NCBI GenBank assembly: GCA_017431005.1
Contig: JAFRLY010000006.1
Span: 1-64,000 of the forward strand
From: Clostridia bacterium
GTDB lineage: Bacteria > Bacillota > Clostridia > Christensenellales > Aristaeellaceae
Direction: 5' to 3'
Length of the DNA stretch: 64,000 nt
Shown piece after piece: positions 32,136-40,683 of this stretch; position 1 is the first letter of the stretch, and each line of letters begins with the position of its first letter. The notes under the pieces are model-generated. The model saw nothing but the letters and a program-made list of their open reading frames with translations, was not told the origin of the DNA and made no database searches. The position numbers and the translations under genes were made by a program.

Positions 32136-33086
32136 TTTCAGAGCACCGACCATGACGCCCTTGACGAAGTACTTCTGGAGGAAGGGATAGATGCACATGA
32201 TCGGAACGGTGGCGACCACGATAACCGCCATCTTGATGGACTGCTTCGGCGGTTCGACGAAGTTCGGATCCATCAGGGACATATCGCTGGCGGAGGCTTC
32301 CGCGGTCACGATGATGTTCCGCAGGATCAGCTGCAGGGGATACATCTTGTCGTCCGTCAGATAGATCATCGCGGAGAAGTAGGAGTTCCAGTGGCCCACC
32401 GCGTAGAACAGGCCGAAGGTGGCCAGCACCGGGAGGGACAGCGGAAGCACGACGCTCCACAGGGTTTTCAGCTCGTTACAGCCGTCCAGCGCGGCGCTTT
32501 CCTCCAGCTCCTGGGGGATGCCCTGGAAGAAGTTCTTGACGATCATCATGTTATAAGCGCTGATCGCGCCGGGAAGCAGGATCGCCCAGTAGGTGCCGCG
32601 CAGCTTCAACCAGGAGGAAACCACCACGAAGCCGGGGATCATGCCGCCGGAGAAGAACATGGAAAAGATGATCGCGTTCAGGATCGGGGTCCGCCCGCGG
32701 AGGTATTTCTTCGACAGCGGGTAGGCCATGGTGACCGTGCAGAACAGGTTGATGGCCGTGCCGCAGACCGTGATGAACACGGAGTTGCCGAAGGCCCGGA
32801 TCAGCTTGTTGGAAGCGAAGATGTACCGGTACGCGTCCAGGGACCAGATTTCCGGGATGATGAACATGGGCCGCGTCTGCAGCTCGAGCTCAGTGGCGAA
32901 GGAGTTGCAAATGATGTAGATGATGGGCATGACCGTGGTGAAGGCGGCCAGGCCGATGATGAAGTAGTTCAGGATATCGAAGGCGATACTGCCGGGCGTG
33001 CGGTAGACGCCCACGGGACCGGAGCCGATCACAAGCGTTTTGCCGTTCAGCTGCACGGTGGTCTGATCGATTTTCCTTTTAGCCAT
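32130..33086 (-). CDS. ABC sugar permease LplC/YtcP-like (3)
   Basis: This 318-residue permease has the LplC plan: a YFIIGLAAFTTVMPIIYIICNSF first helix, EAA loop EESAALDGCNELKTLWSVVLPLS and C-terminal FLQKYFVKGVMVGALKG. About 25 cytoplasmic residues precede the first helix. It sits 18 bp after the LplB-like gene and before the binding protein in the pectin operon. It forms the channel with LplB-like permease 3. Its last codons and stop form part of a perfect hairpin. The start follows AAGGAGGCGAG. Confidence 0.92.
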   Translation of the reverse strand: MAKRKIDQTTVQLNGKTLVIGSGPVGVYRTPGSIAFDILNYFIIGLAAFTTVMPIIYIICNSFATELELQTRPMFIIPEIWSLDAYRYIFASNKLIRAFGNSVFITVCGTAINLFCTVTMAYPLSKKYLRGRTPILNAIIFSMFFSGGMIPGFVVVSSWLKLRGTYWAILLPGAISAYNMMIVKNFFQGIPQELEESAALDGCNELKTLWSVVLPLSLPVLATFGLFYAVGHWNSYFSAMIYLTDDKMYPLQLILRNIIVTAEASASDMSLMDPNFVEPPKQSIKMAVIVVATVPIMCIYPFLQKYFVKGVMVGALKG

Positions 33087-33104
33087 GTCTGCTCGCCTCC
33101 TTTC

Positions 33105-34070
33105 TCAGTACAGGCCTTCTTCGCCAAGCGCGTGAGCGATCTTGTTCGAAGAAACGACCAGGATGACGGAGACCAGACTCTTCATGACGCCGACGGCTGA
33201 TGTATAGGAAAGCTGGCCGTTGACGATACCGTTCTGGTAGACAAACACGTCCAGGGTCTGGGAAACGGAACGGTTCAGGGCGTTGGACATCAGGATCAGG
33301 TGCTCGTAGCCGGTGTCCAGCACGCTGCCCATCCGCAGCACCAGCATCAGCACGATGGTGGACCGGATGGCGGGCAGGGTGATGTGCCAGAGCCGCTGCG
33401 CACGGTTGGCGCCGTCGATCATCGCCGCCTCGTACAGCTGGGTATCCACGTTGGTCAGGGCCGCCAGGAAGATGATGGTGCCCCAGCCGGTCTCCTTCCA
33501 GATGGACTGGCCGACGATCATCCAGCGGAAGACCTTCGGATCGCCCAGGTAGTCAATCGAGCGGCCCAGTAGCTGCGCGGTGGCCTTGTAGACGATGCCG
33601 TCGGTGCCGAAGATAACGTAGGTGATGGAAACCACGATCACGATGGAGATGAAGTGCGGCATGTACAGCAGGGTCTGCGTCAGCTTCTTGTACTTCATGT
33701 TCCGGACTTCATTGAGCATCAGGGCCAGGATGATCGGGGCCGGGAAGGTGAAGACGATGCTCATGAAGGAAAGGATCAGCGTGTTGCCCAGGTAATCCAT
33801 CCATTTTTTGGTGGCAAAGAAACGCTGGAACCAGTACAGTCCCTTCCAGGCGCTCCGGAACGGCCCGAGGAAGGGGGAATAATCCTCAAAGGCGATGATA
33901 ATGCCCCACATGGGCAGGTACTTGAACAGGACAAAGTAAATAATTCCGGGGATCATCATGACGTACAGCCATTTGTATTTGGCCATGTCGATCCCCAGCT
34001 TGCGCCAGTAGCCGGGTTTCCGGGCGCCCGGGCGGGCAGGGTTGGCGACCGCTTTCGTGCTCACGTGCAT
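33105..34070 (-). CDS. ABC sugar permease LplB/YteP-like (3)
   Basis: The 321-residue LplB-type permease shows KYKWLYVMMIPGIIYFVLFKYLP, HFISIVIVVS, GWGTIIFLAAL and the EAA loop YEAAMIDGANRAQRLWHITLPA. It is the partner of the LplC-like permease downstream. The annotated ATG follows AAGGAGAG with only two bases of spacing. A GTG two codons later has better spacing, so the true start may be 34064. It follows the GH105 gene after a 75-bp gap that contains an 18-bp palindrome. No ATPase gene accompanies the system. Confidence 0.92.
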   Translation of the reverse strand: MHVSTKAVANPARPGARKPGYWRKLGIDMAKYKWLYVMMIPGIIYFVLFKYLPMWGIIIAFEDYSPFLGPFRSAWKGLYWFQRFFATKKWMDYLGNTLILSFMSIVFTFPAPIILALMLNEVRNMKYKKLTQTLLYMPHFISIVIVVSITYVIFGTDGIVYKATAQLLGRSIDYLGDPKVFRWMIVGQSIWKETGWGTIIFLAALTNVDTQLYEAAMIDGANRAQRLWHITLPAIRSTIVLMLVLRMGSVLDTGYEHLILMSNALNRSVSQTLDVFVYQNGIVNGQLSYTSAVGVMKSLVSVILVVSSNKIAHALGEEGLY

Positions 34071-34102
34071 CTCTCCTTCGTTCTTATGATCTATCCCTGA
34101 CC

Positions 34103-34120
34103 CCCGGCGGATCCGCCGGG
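34103..34120. repeat. 18-bp intergenic palindrome
   Basis: CCCGGCGGATCCGCCGGG is a perfect palindrome between the GH105 gene and LplB3. No U-run follows on either strand. It may fold in the mRNA as a stabiliser. Confidence 0.45.
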
Positions 34121-34145
34121 AGAACGATCCGTATGGGACAGGCTG

Positions 34146-35192
34146 TCAGCCGTCCTGCACCATCAGCTCCGTGAGCATCAGGAAGGTCAGTCCCTGACCG
34201 TAGGCGGTGGGGGTGACGATAATCTTTTTGTAATGCTCGAGGTCATGTCCCATGCCGGTACCGCCGGAAACGCCCTGCACGGCGCCGGTTTCATCTATCT
34301 GACCCAGGACGGCGTCGGCGCTCAGCTTCCCCATCTCCGCGTAGGGCTCGGCCGGCAGCCAGCCCAGCCGGACACCCTTCAGGATGCCGTAGGCGATGGC
34401 GGCGGTAGCGCTGGTCTCGCAGTAGGTTTCCTCCACGTTGATCAGGGTGGTGTAGAGGCCGTTGACCCGCTGATATTTCCAGAGTGCGAGGGCCTGATCC
34501 TGCCAGGCGCTGCGGATCATGCGCATGGCGGCATTGTCCCGCTTCGTGATGTCGTACAGCTCGATGGCGGCGGCGGTGAACCAGGAATTGCCCCGGGCCC
34601 AGTAGGCTTCGGCGAAGTTGTGCCGCCGGTCGAAGGTCCAGCCGTGATAGAAGAGGCCGGATACCTTGTTCTGCAGATAGCGGATGTGCATGAGGAACTG
34701 ATACTCGGATTCCTCAATGAGCTCTGGCCGGTTCAGCACGACGCCGGCCTTGGCCAGGAAGAGGCAGACCATGAAGAGCGTGTCGCACCAGAGCTGCTGA
34801 TAATGCTTGTTCCAGACGGTGCAGTGCTGCAGGCCTTCATACTCCGTACGGGGCATTTCCTTCATGACCCAGTCGATCCAGCTGTTGATGACCGGAAGAT
34901 AGGCGGGGTTGCCGGTTTCCGCGTACAGGCAGGTCAGCGTCAGCACCGGAGCCACCGTGTTCACATTGCGGTGAGGCTGCTCTGTCCGGGAAAGCATATC
35001 GTCATACCAGCCGGTGAGATAATCCAGAATGGTCTTGTCCCCGCTCTGCTGATAGGTCTTGTAAATGCCGTAGAGAGCGACGCCGGTGGGCCACTCCCAG
35101 TTGTTCATGGTCAGATGCCCCCGGGAGGGATCGTTTCCGTCCGCCCGCTGCAGCATTCCCAGTACCTTGTCGGCAATTTCGCGATAAGTCAT
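34146..35192 (-). CDS. Unsaturated rhamnogalacturonyl hydrolase, GH105
   Basis: The 348-residue cytoplasmic enzyme should remove the 4,5-unsaturated galacturonic acid end from rhamnogalacturonan or pectin oligosaccharides made by lyases. It has the (alpha/alpha)6 pattern and typical GH105/YteR segments: NNWEWPTGVALYGIYKTY near the start, QQLWCDTLFMVCLFLA (carrying the likely catalytic Asp), GLFYHGWTFDRRHNFAEAYWARGNSW and ETSATAAIAYGILKGVR. The start was set at MTYREIA because TGGAGGA precedes it; the longer frame covers the promoter region. It is the first gene of the eight-gene pectin operon, from a near-consensus promoter. GH88 enzymes are related, but the length and motifs favour GH105. 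Confidence 0.92.
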   Translation of the reverse strand: MTYREIADKVLGMLQRADGNDPSRGHLTMNNWEWPTGVALYGIYKTYQQSGDKTILDYLTGWYDDMLSRTEQPHRNVNTVAPVLTLTCLYAETGNPAYLPVINSWIDWVMKEMPRTEYEGLQHCTVWNKHYQQLWCDTLFMVCLFLAKAGVVLNRPELIEESEYQFLMHIRYLQNKVSGLFYHGWTFDRRHNFAEAYWARGNSWFTAAAIELYDITKRDNAAMRMIRSAWQDQALALWKYQRVNGLYTTLINVEETYCETSATAAIAYGILKGVRLGWLPAEPYAEMGKLSADAVLGQIDETGAVQGVSGGTGMGHDLEHYKKIIVTPTAYGQGLTFLMLTELMVQDG

Positions 35193-35234
35193 GAAGCGTT
35201 CCTCCAGGCATTTTTTGTGTTTTTGGATGTGTAC

Positions 35235-35263
35235 ATTATCGTCAAAGGATGCCAGATTGTCAA
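35235..35263 (-). promoter_or_regulatory. Promoter of the pectin/rhamnogalacturonan operon
   Basis: A consensus TTGACA is 17 bp from GATAAT on the minus strand, about 40 bp before the GH105 start. No regulator gene is adjacent. Confidence 0.75.
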
Positions 35264-35382
35264 TAAGACAAACGAAAACGATCAAATCTGACATGCTTTT
35301 CGAAGATATTGACAGGTTACGTCCGAAGCTTTGAAAGAGACAAACTGATCCGCCGCGGAGGCCTGGTTTTACTGCTTTGTGA

Positions 35383-37152
35383 TCAGTCGAACTGCGAGGT
35401 ATAGAGCCTGTAATAGAAGCCCTTCTGCCGCATCAGGGACTCATGGGTGCCCTGCTCCACCACGTCGCCCTGGTTCAGCACCAGGATCAGATCCGCGTGC
35501 TGGATGGTGGAAAGCCGGTGGGCAATGACAAAGCAGGTCTTGCCCCGCATGAGCCTGCGCATGGCGGCCTGGATCTCCCGCTCCGTGGAGGTATCCACGT
35601 TGCTGGTGGCTTCATCCAGAATCAGCATGCGGGCATCGTACAGCATGGCGCGGGCGATGGTCAGCAGCTGTTTCTGCCCTTTGGAAATGTTGCCGCCGTC
35701 TTCGCTGATGACTGTCTGATAGCCCTGGGGCAGACGCATGATGAAGGGATGTATATGAGCGGCTTTCGCGGCGGCAACCACCTCGTCCATGGTTGCGCCG
35801 TCCCTGCCGTAGGCGATGTTGTCAAAGATTGTGCCCCGGAAGACCCAGGTATCCTGCAGCACCATCGCGTACGCGCCGCGCACACTGCGGCGGGTGGCCT
35901 CCCGGATATCGGTGCCGTCGACGGCGATGGATCCGCTGTCCACGTCATAGAAGCGCATCAGCAGGTTGATGATTGTGGTTTTGCCGGCGCCGGTGGGGCC
36001 GACGATGGCGATGAGCCTGCCGGCATCCGCCTGCATGCTCAGGTCATGGATAATGGTTTTATCCGGATCGTAGCCGAAAGCCACATGCTCCAGCCTTACG
36101 TCGCCCCGGACGTCCGCAAGCTGCTTCGCACCGGCCTTGTCGGCCAGCTCCTCCTCCTCATCCAGCAGCGCGAAGACACGTTCAGCAGCCGCCAGGGCGG
36201 AGAACAGCTCATTGATGACGTTGGCGATTTCGTTGATGGGGCCGGAGAACTTCCGGGAATATAGCACGAAGGAGGAGATGGAGCCCAGGGTGATATGGCC
36301 TCCCATATAGAGGACGGAACCCAGCAGGGCGATCAGGGACAGGGTAATGTTGTTGATCATGCCCATGGTAGGCCCGATGGTGACGCCGTAGCGGTCCGCC
36401 TCATAATAGGCGTTGGCGGCGTTGGTGTTGATTGTGTTGAAGTTATCCTCCACCCGGTTCTCGTAGGCATAGGCCTGAATCGTCTTCTGGCCGGAGAGCA
36501 TCTCCTCCACGAAGCCGTTCATGATGCCGTAGTTTTTGCTGCGCTGCACGAAGCGGGGCTGTGTGATCTTGCGCATCTTAGTGGTGTAGATCACGGCTGC
36601 CGGCACGCTGAAGAGCACAACGGCGGACAGCGGCAGGGAGATGGAGAACATCATGGCGACCGACCCGACCACGGTGACAACGCTGGTCAGGATGGCCACC
36701 ACGTCGGTGGACATGCAGGTGGATATGACGTCGATATCATAGCTGACGCGGCTGATGATATCGCCGGCCTGGTGCTGGTCAAAATAACCGACCGGCAGGC
36801 GCATCAGCTTGTCAAAGACACTCTGGCGCATCCGCTGGGCAGCCCGCTTGGAGACGTTCAGCATGATGGCGTGAATGGAGATGGTCAGCAGGGAGGAAGC
36901 CAGATAGCACACCAGCATCCGGGAGGCATAGTACCAGACCCGGTCAAAATTGACCTTTCCCTTCCCGGCGGCAGCCTCGTTGATGGCGGAGCCGGCCAGG
37001 TTCGGGCCCCACAGGGCCAGCAGGTTCGAAATGACGCACAGCACCGCCACCAGCAGGATGAAATAACGGAAGGGGCCGAGGAAGGCCAGCATCCGCAGGA
37101 AGGCGCCGCGGGAATCCTTGGGCTTCTGCATGATTGAATCGCGCCTGGCCAT
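35383..37152 (-). CDS. ABC exporter, membrane-ATPase half (canonical site)
   Basis: The 589-residue half-transporter has six membrane helices (about 20-330) followed by a nucleotide-binding domain: Walker A GPTGAGKTT, signature segment NISKGQKQLL (not the usual LSGGQ), Walker B LILDEATSNVD with catalytic Glu, and switch VIAHRLSTIQ with His. The ATPase motifs are intact apart from the signature. It starts on the last base of the upstream half-transporter's stop (TGATG), so both form a heterodimer. This family moves lipids, peptides or drugs outward; the substrate is unknown. Its C terminus is about 120 bp upstream of the pectin operon promoter, on the same strand. Confidence 0.92.
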   Translation of the reverse strand: MARRDSIMQKPKDSRGAFLRMLAFLGPFRYFILLVAVLCVISNLLALWGPNLAGSAINEAAAGKGKVNFDRVWYYASRMLVCYLASSLLTISIHAIMLNVSKRAAQRMRQSVFDKLMRLPVGYFDQHQAGDIISRVSYDIDVISTCMSTDVVAILTSVVTVVGSVAMMFSISLPLSAVVLFSVPAAVIYTTKMRKITQPRFVQRSKNYGIMNGFVEEMLSGQKTIQAYAYENRVEDNFNTINTNAANAYYEADRYGVTIGPTMGMINNITLSLIALLGSVLYMGGHITLGSISSFVLYSRKFSGPINEIANVINELFSALAAAERVFALLDEEEELADKAGAKQLADVRGDVRLEHVAFGYDPDKTIIHDLSMQADAGRLIAIVGPTGAGKTTIINLLMRFYDVDSGSIAVDGTDIREATRRSVRGAYAMVLQDTWVFRGTIFDNIAYGRDGATMDEVVAAAKAAHIHPFIMRLPQGYQTVISEDGGNISKGQKQLLTIARAMLYDARMLILDEATSNVDTSTEREIQAAMRRLMRGKTCFVIAHRLSTIQHADLILVLNQGDVVEQGTHESLMRQKGFYYRLYTSQFD

Positions 37153-38915
37153 CAGCCCACCTCCCCCATCTGCGTCGTATGGATATCCCGGTAGACCGGG
37201 CAGGAGCGGAGCAGCTCCTCATGGGTGCCCTGGCCGATGACCTTTCCTTCATCCAGCACGATGATCTGATCCAGGCTCATGATGGAGGAAACCCGCTGGG
37301 CAATGACGATCAGGGCCTCCGGTGAATAGTTCTCCCGGATGGCCTTCCGCAGCATGGCGTCGGTTCGGTAGTCCAGGGCGGAGGAACTGTCATCCAGCAC
37401 GAGAATCTCCGGACGGGCGGCAAGGGCCCGGGCCACCAGCAGGCGCTGCTTCTGGCCGCCGGAGAAATTGGCGCCGTGGATGACCGCCTTATGATCAAAG
37501 CGCTTCGGATAGCCGTTCACAAACTCCGCGGCCATGGCGTCCCGGACGGCAGCCTCCAGTTCCTCATCTTCCAGATCCCGGCCGAAGGAAATATTCTCCC
37601 GGATCGTATCCGCGAAAATGACGTCGTTCTGGAACACAACGCCGAAGCGGCGGTGCAGCTCATCCTGGTCATAGGAGCGGACATCCCGGCCGTCCACAAA
37701 CACATGGCCCGCCTGCGGATCGTAGAAACGCATCAGCAGGTTGACGATGCTTGTTTTGCCGGAACCGGTCGCCCCGATGATGCCCAGGGAACCGCCCTTC
37801 CGGATGACAAAATCGATATCGTCCAGGCACAGCTGGCGCTGGGAGCCCGCGAAGTCCCGGGCGTCCCGGGCAGCGCCGGAATCCGCGTCATAATTGAAGG
37901 AGACGTGATCAAAGACAATGAAACCCTCCCGGTCCGGCTGCGCACAGGCGGCTTCGGGCAGGGGAAGCAGCTGGGGTTCCTTTTCCACGACGCCGGCGAT
38001 CCGTTTGGCGGAGGCGTTGGCCTTGCTCATCATCATGAAGATGCGGTTCAGGCCCATGACGCCCATCAGGATCATATTGAAATACGTCAGGAAGGCCAGA
38101 ATGACGCCGGGCTCCGTCAGCCCGTCGTTGACCCGGCGGGCGCCCAGCAGCACCACCAGGGTCAGGCCCATATTCAGGAACAGGGTGACCACCGGGCCAG
38201 GCAGGGACATGATCAGCCCGGCCTTGATATCCCGGCGGGCAGTTTCGGCGTTGACGCCGGAGAAGCGGCGGATTTCCCGGGACTCCCGGGAGAGCGCCTT
38301 GACCACCCGGATGCCGGTGATGTTTTCCCGCATGACGCGGACGATATCATCCATGCCGCGCTGCACCTGGTCGTACAGCGGAATGCCCTTCATCGAGATG
38401 AATACGACGAGAACGATCATGACCGGGGCCATGATACAGAGAATCGAAGCCAGGCCGGTATCCATGGTCAGCGTGATGGCGATACCGCCCAGGAGCATGA
38501 TCGGCGCCCGGATGCCGATGGTCTGCATGGACTGCATGAAGGACTGCACGTTATAGCTGTCGGACGTCATCCGGGAGATCAGGGAGGGCAGGCCCACCTG
38601 GTCGAACTGGCTGCCGGAAAGATTGAGGGCAGCATGAAAAAGATCCCTGCGGATCTCAAAGGCGCCTTCCTTGGCCGTGCGCACGGAAAGCCGGTTGGCG
38701 TTGACGTTCAGGAAGCGGACGGTCAGGGCCAGCAGAATCATGACCAGCCCCCAGAGCAGAACGCTGGTCAGCTGCCGTGTGGGAACCACGTGGTCGATCA
38801 GATGCTCCATGACATAGGGAATCATCAGCTCCACGACGGTGCCGGCAAGCTTGATGCCCATGACGCCCGTGATGCGCCGGATATATTTTCTGAGATAACC
38901 CCATAAAAACTTCAT
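37152..38915 (-). CDS. ABC exporter, membrane-ATPase half (degenerate site)
   Basis: The 587-residue partner has a six-helix membrane domain and a nucleotide-binding domain with Walker A GATGSGKTS and a canonical FSGGQKQRL signature. However, its Walker B ends in Asp (LVLDDSSSALD) and its switch residue is Gln (VIAQRVSSI). These changes mark a degenerate ATP site, as in heterodimeric exporters such as TM287/288. There is also an insertion rich in Asp/Ala between the membrane domain and the Walker A motif (DADSGAARDARDFAG). The ATG has only a weak AAAGGA upstream. It is the first gene of the pair, from a probable promoter at 38976-39005. Confidence 0.92.
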   Translation of the reverse strand: MKFLWGYLRKYIRRITGVMGIKLAGTVVELMIPYVMEHLIDHVVPTRQLTSVLLWGLVMILLALTVRFLNVNANRLSVRTAKEGAFEIRRDLFHAALNLSGSQFDQVGLPSLISRMTSDSYNVQSFMQSMQTIGIRAPIMLLGGIAITLTMDTGLASILCIMAPVMIVLVVFISMKGIPLYDQVQRGMDDIVRVMRENITGIRVVKALSRESREIRRFSGVNAETARRDIKAGLIMSLPGPVVTLFLNMGLTLVVLLGARRVNDGLTEPGVILAFLTYFNMILMGVMGLNRIFMMMSKANASAKRIAGVVEKEPQLLPLPEAACAQPDREGFIVFDHVSFNYDADSGAARDARDFAGSQRQLCLDDIDFVIRKGGSLGIIGATGSGKTSIVNLLMRFYDPQAGHVFVDGRDVRSYDQDELHRRFGVVFQNDVIFADTIRENISFGRDLEDEELEAAVRDAMAAEFVNGYPKRFDHKAVIHGANFSGGQKQRLLVARALAARPEILVLDDSSSALDYRTDAMLRKAIRENYSPEALIVIAQRVSSIMSLDQIIVLDEGKVIGQGTHEELLRSCPVYRDIHTTQMGEVG

Positions 38916-38975
38916 AGGATGATGCGGTTGTCCTTTCAGGATGTTCCGGGAAACAGATTCATTGCGCTTCTGCTT

Positions 38976-39005
38976 ATTTTACTCCATCCCTCCTCCGGGT
39001 GGCAA
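38976..39005 (-). promoter_or_regulatory. Promoter of the ABC exporter pair
   Basis: TTGCCA and TAAAAT are separated by 18 bp on the minus strand, about 60 bp before the start codon. Confidence 0.5.
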
Positions 39006-39015
39006 GGCGAAAAAC

Positions 39016-39042
39016 AGAAAAAGCCCCGTCCGCGGACGGGGC
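39016..39042 (-). terminator. Intrinsic terminator after the PPK2 gene
   Basis: GCCCCGTCCGCGGACGGGGC forms a tight stem (39023-39042). The minus transcript continues TTTTTCTG. It begins 26 bp after the PPK2 stop. Confidence 0.85.
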
Positions 39043-39067
39043 AGAAAACACGGGGAAACGGGAGAAA

Positions 39068-40558
39068 TCATTCAAAGGAATGTTTAAACTGCTTTTCACA
39101 GGCTTTTTCCAGGGCCTTGACGATGATGCGCAGCGCCTTGATCCGGGCGTATTTCTTATCGTTGGATTCAATGATGAACCAGGGAGCGTTCTCCGTGCTG
39201 GTTTTCTGCAGCATATCGTCGATTGCGGTTTCATACTGGGGCCACTTGTCCCGGTTCCGCCAGTCCTCGTCGGTAATCTTCCACTGCTTTTCCGGGGTGT
39301 TCTGGCGCTCGGTGAACCGGGCCAGCTGGGTGTCCGAATCGATATGGATCCAGAACTTCAGCAGCACGGCGCCCCAGTCTGTCAGCTGGCGCTCGAATTC
39401 GTTGATCTCGTTGTAGGCGCGCTTCCAGTCCTTCTCCGTGCAGAAGCCCTCCAGCCGCTCCACCATGACCCGGCCGTACCAGGTGCGGTCAAAGATGCAG
39501 ATATGGCCGGTACGGGGCAGACGGGTCCAGAAGCGCCAGAGGAACTGGCGGTTCAGCTCATGCGGCAGGGGAGAGGCGATCGGGTGAACATCAAAGCCCC
39601 GGGGATCCAGGGGATAGGCGACCCGGCGGATATTGCCGCCCTTGCCGGCTGCATCCCAGCCCTCATAGCAGAGGATGACCGGGATCTTCTTCCGGTAGAT
39701 GATGTTATGGAGCTCGCTGAGGCGGTTCTGCAGGCGCTTGAGCTCCTTCTTGTATTCGTCGTCGTCGATGACCGGGGAAAGGTCCACGTCCTTCAGCCGG
39801 GGCATCTTCAGCAGGGGGAACTCCTCATCAAAGGGCTCGCCGACATAGCGCTCCTTTTTCAGCGCCTTGTCGATCATCTCCACCAGCAGCTTCAGGGCGT
39901 CCCGGACAGCGGTCTTCCGCCGGCTGCCGTCCAGCACATGCCAGCGGATGGGATCGTCCGTCTCCTCCATGAACTCATCATAGGCCTTCAGGAATTTTTT
40001 GTATTCCCGGTGCTGCCACAGATCGTCCGGCGTCACGCGCCATTCGGTGTCCGCGCTTTCGCTGAGCGCCTCCAGCCGGTCAAACTGCTCGTCCTTATCA
40101 ATATGGAGGAAGATTTTCAGAATCAGGTATCCGCCGTCCCGCAGCTGGCGTTCAAACTCGTTGACGGAGCGGACCCGGCGCTTGTATTCCTCTTTGGATA
40201 TTTCCAGACGGAGCTCCTTGCGCACCGTGCTCTCCATCCATCCGGAATCCAGGAAGATCAGCTTTCCGTTCTCGGGGATGGCGGTGGCATAGGGATACAG
40301 GAAGGGATAGCGCATCTCGCTTTCCGGCACAATGACCGGGGATACGACGTTATAGAAACGGGGATCGATCTCACTGATGAGTTCCTTGATCAGACTGCCC
40401 TTGCCGGCGGCAGCCCATCCCTCCAGGAGGATCAGCACGGGAAGCTTCTTTTCGCGCAGCAGCTGCTGCTGGCCGATGAGACGGCTGTGCAGCTCCTTGA
40501 TTTCCTCATTCAGGCTGTCTTTGTCCTCGGGTTTGTTTTTCTCAAAATCCTTTAACAT
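39068..40558 (-). CDS. pap: Polyphosphate:AMP phosphotransferase, tandem PPK2 domains
   Basis: The 496-residue protein carries two PPK2 domains. The first (about 20-240) has Walker A EGWAAAGKG at 46-54, but its lid region reads LDSGWMEST and lacks the usual DRTWY motif. The second (about 265-490) has EGWDAAGKG at 299-307 and an intact FDRTWYGRVMVER lid, so catalysis is probably in the C-terminal domain. Tandem PPK2 proteins of this length phosphorylate AMP to ADP with polyphosphate. The start is the ATG preceded by GGAGGCGCCT, nine codons inside the longest frame. It has its own strong promoter and a terminator, so it is a single-gene unit. Confidence 0.92.
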   Translation of the reverse strand: MLKDFEKNKPEDKDSLNEEIKELHSRLIGQQQLLREKKLPVLILLEGWAAAGKGSLIKELISEIDPRFYNVVSPVIVPESEMRYPFLYPYATAIPENGKLIFLDSGWMESTVRKELRLEISKEEYKRRVRSVNEFERQLRDGGYLILKIFLHIDKDEQFDRLEALSESADTEWRVTPDDLWQHREYKKFLKAYDEFMEETDDPIRWHVLDGSRRKTAVRDALKLLVEMIDKALKKERYVGEPFDEEFPLLKMPRLKDVDLSPVIDDDEYKKELKRLQNRLSELHNIIYRKKIPVILCYEGWDAAGKGGNIRRVAYPLDPRGFDVHPIASPLPHELNRQFLWRFWTRLPRTGHICIFDRTWYGRVMVERLEGFCTEKDWKRAYNEINEFERQLTDWGAVLLKFWIHIDSDTQLARFTERQNTPEKQWKITDEDWRNRDKWPQYETAIDDMLQKTSTENAPWFIIESNDKKYARIKALRIIVKALEKACEKQFKHSFE

Positions 40559-40621
40559 AGGCGCCTCCTTGTCCGTTGCGCTCATGACAGAGCTGTATGC
40601 GGTTGTGGTTTCGGTGGCCCT

Positions 40622-40650
40622 ATTATACAGACTGCACAGCCTGTTTTCAA
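40622..40650 (-). promoter_or_regulatory. Promoter of the PPK2 gene
   Basis: TTGAAA and a perfect TATAAT are 17 bp apart on the minus strand, about 65 bp before the start codon. Confidence 0.75.
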
Positions 40651-40683
40651 GTGCAGGCTTTCGGAGAACGCTTTTTCAGCCTG

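Noticed and set aside
34103-34120. Palindrome considered as an insertion-sequence end or attachment site
   Set aside because: There is no transposase or integrase nearby, no direct-repeat target duplication, and similar hairpins occur at other operon junctions.
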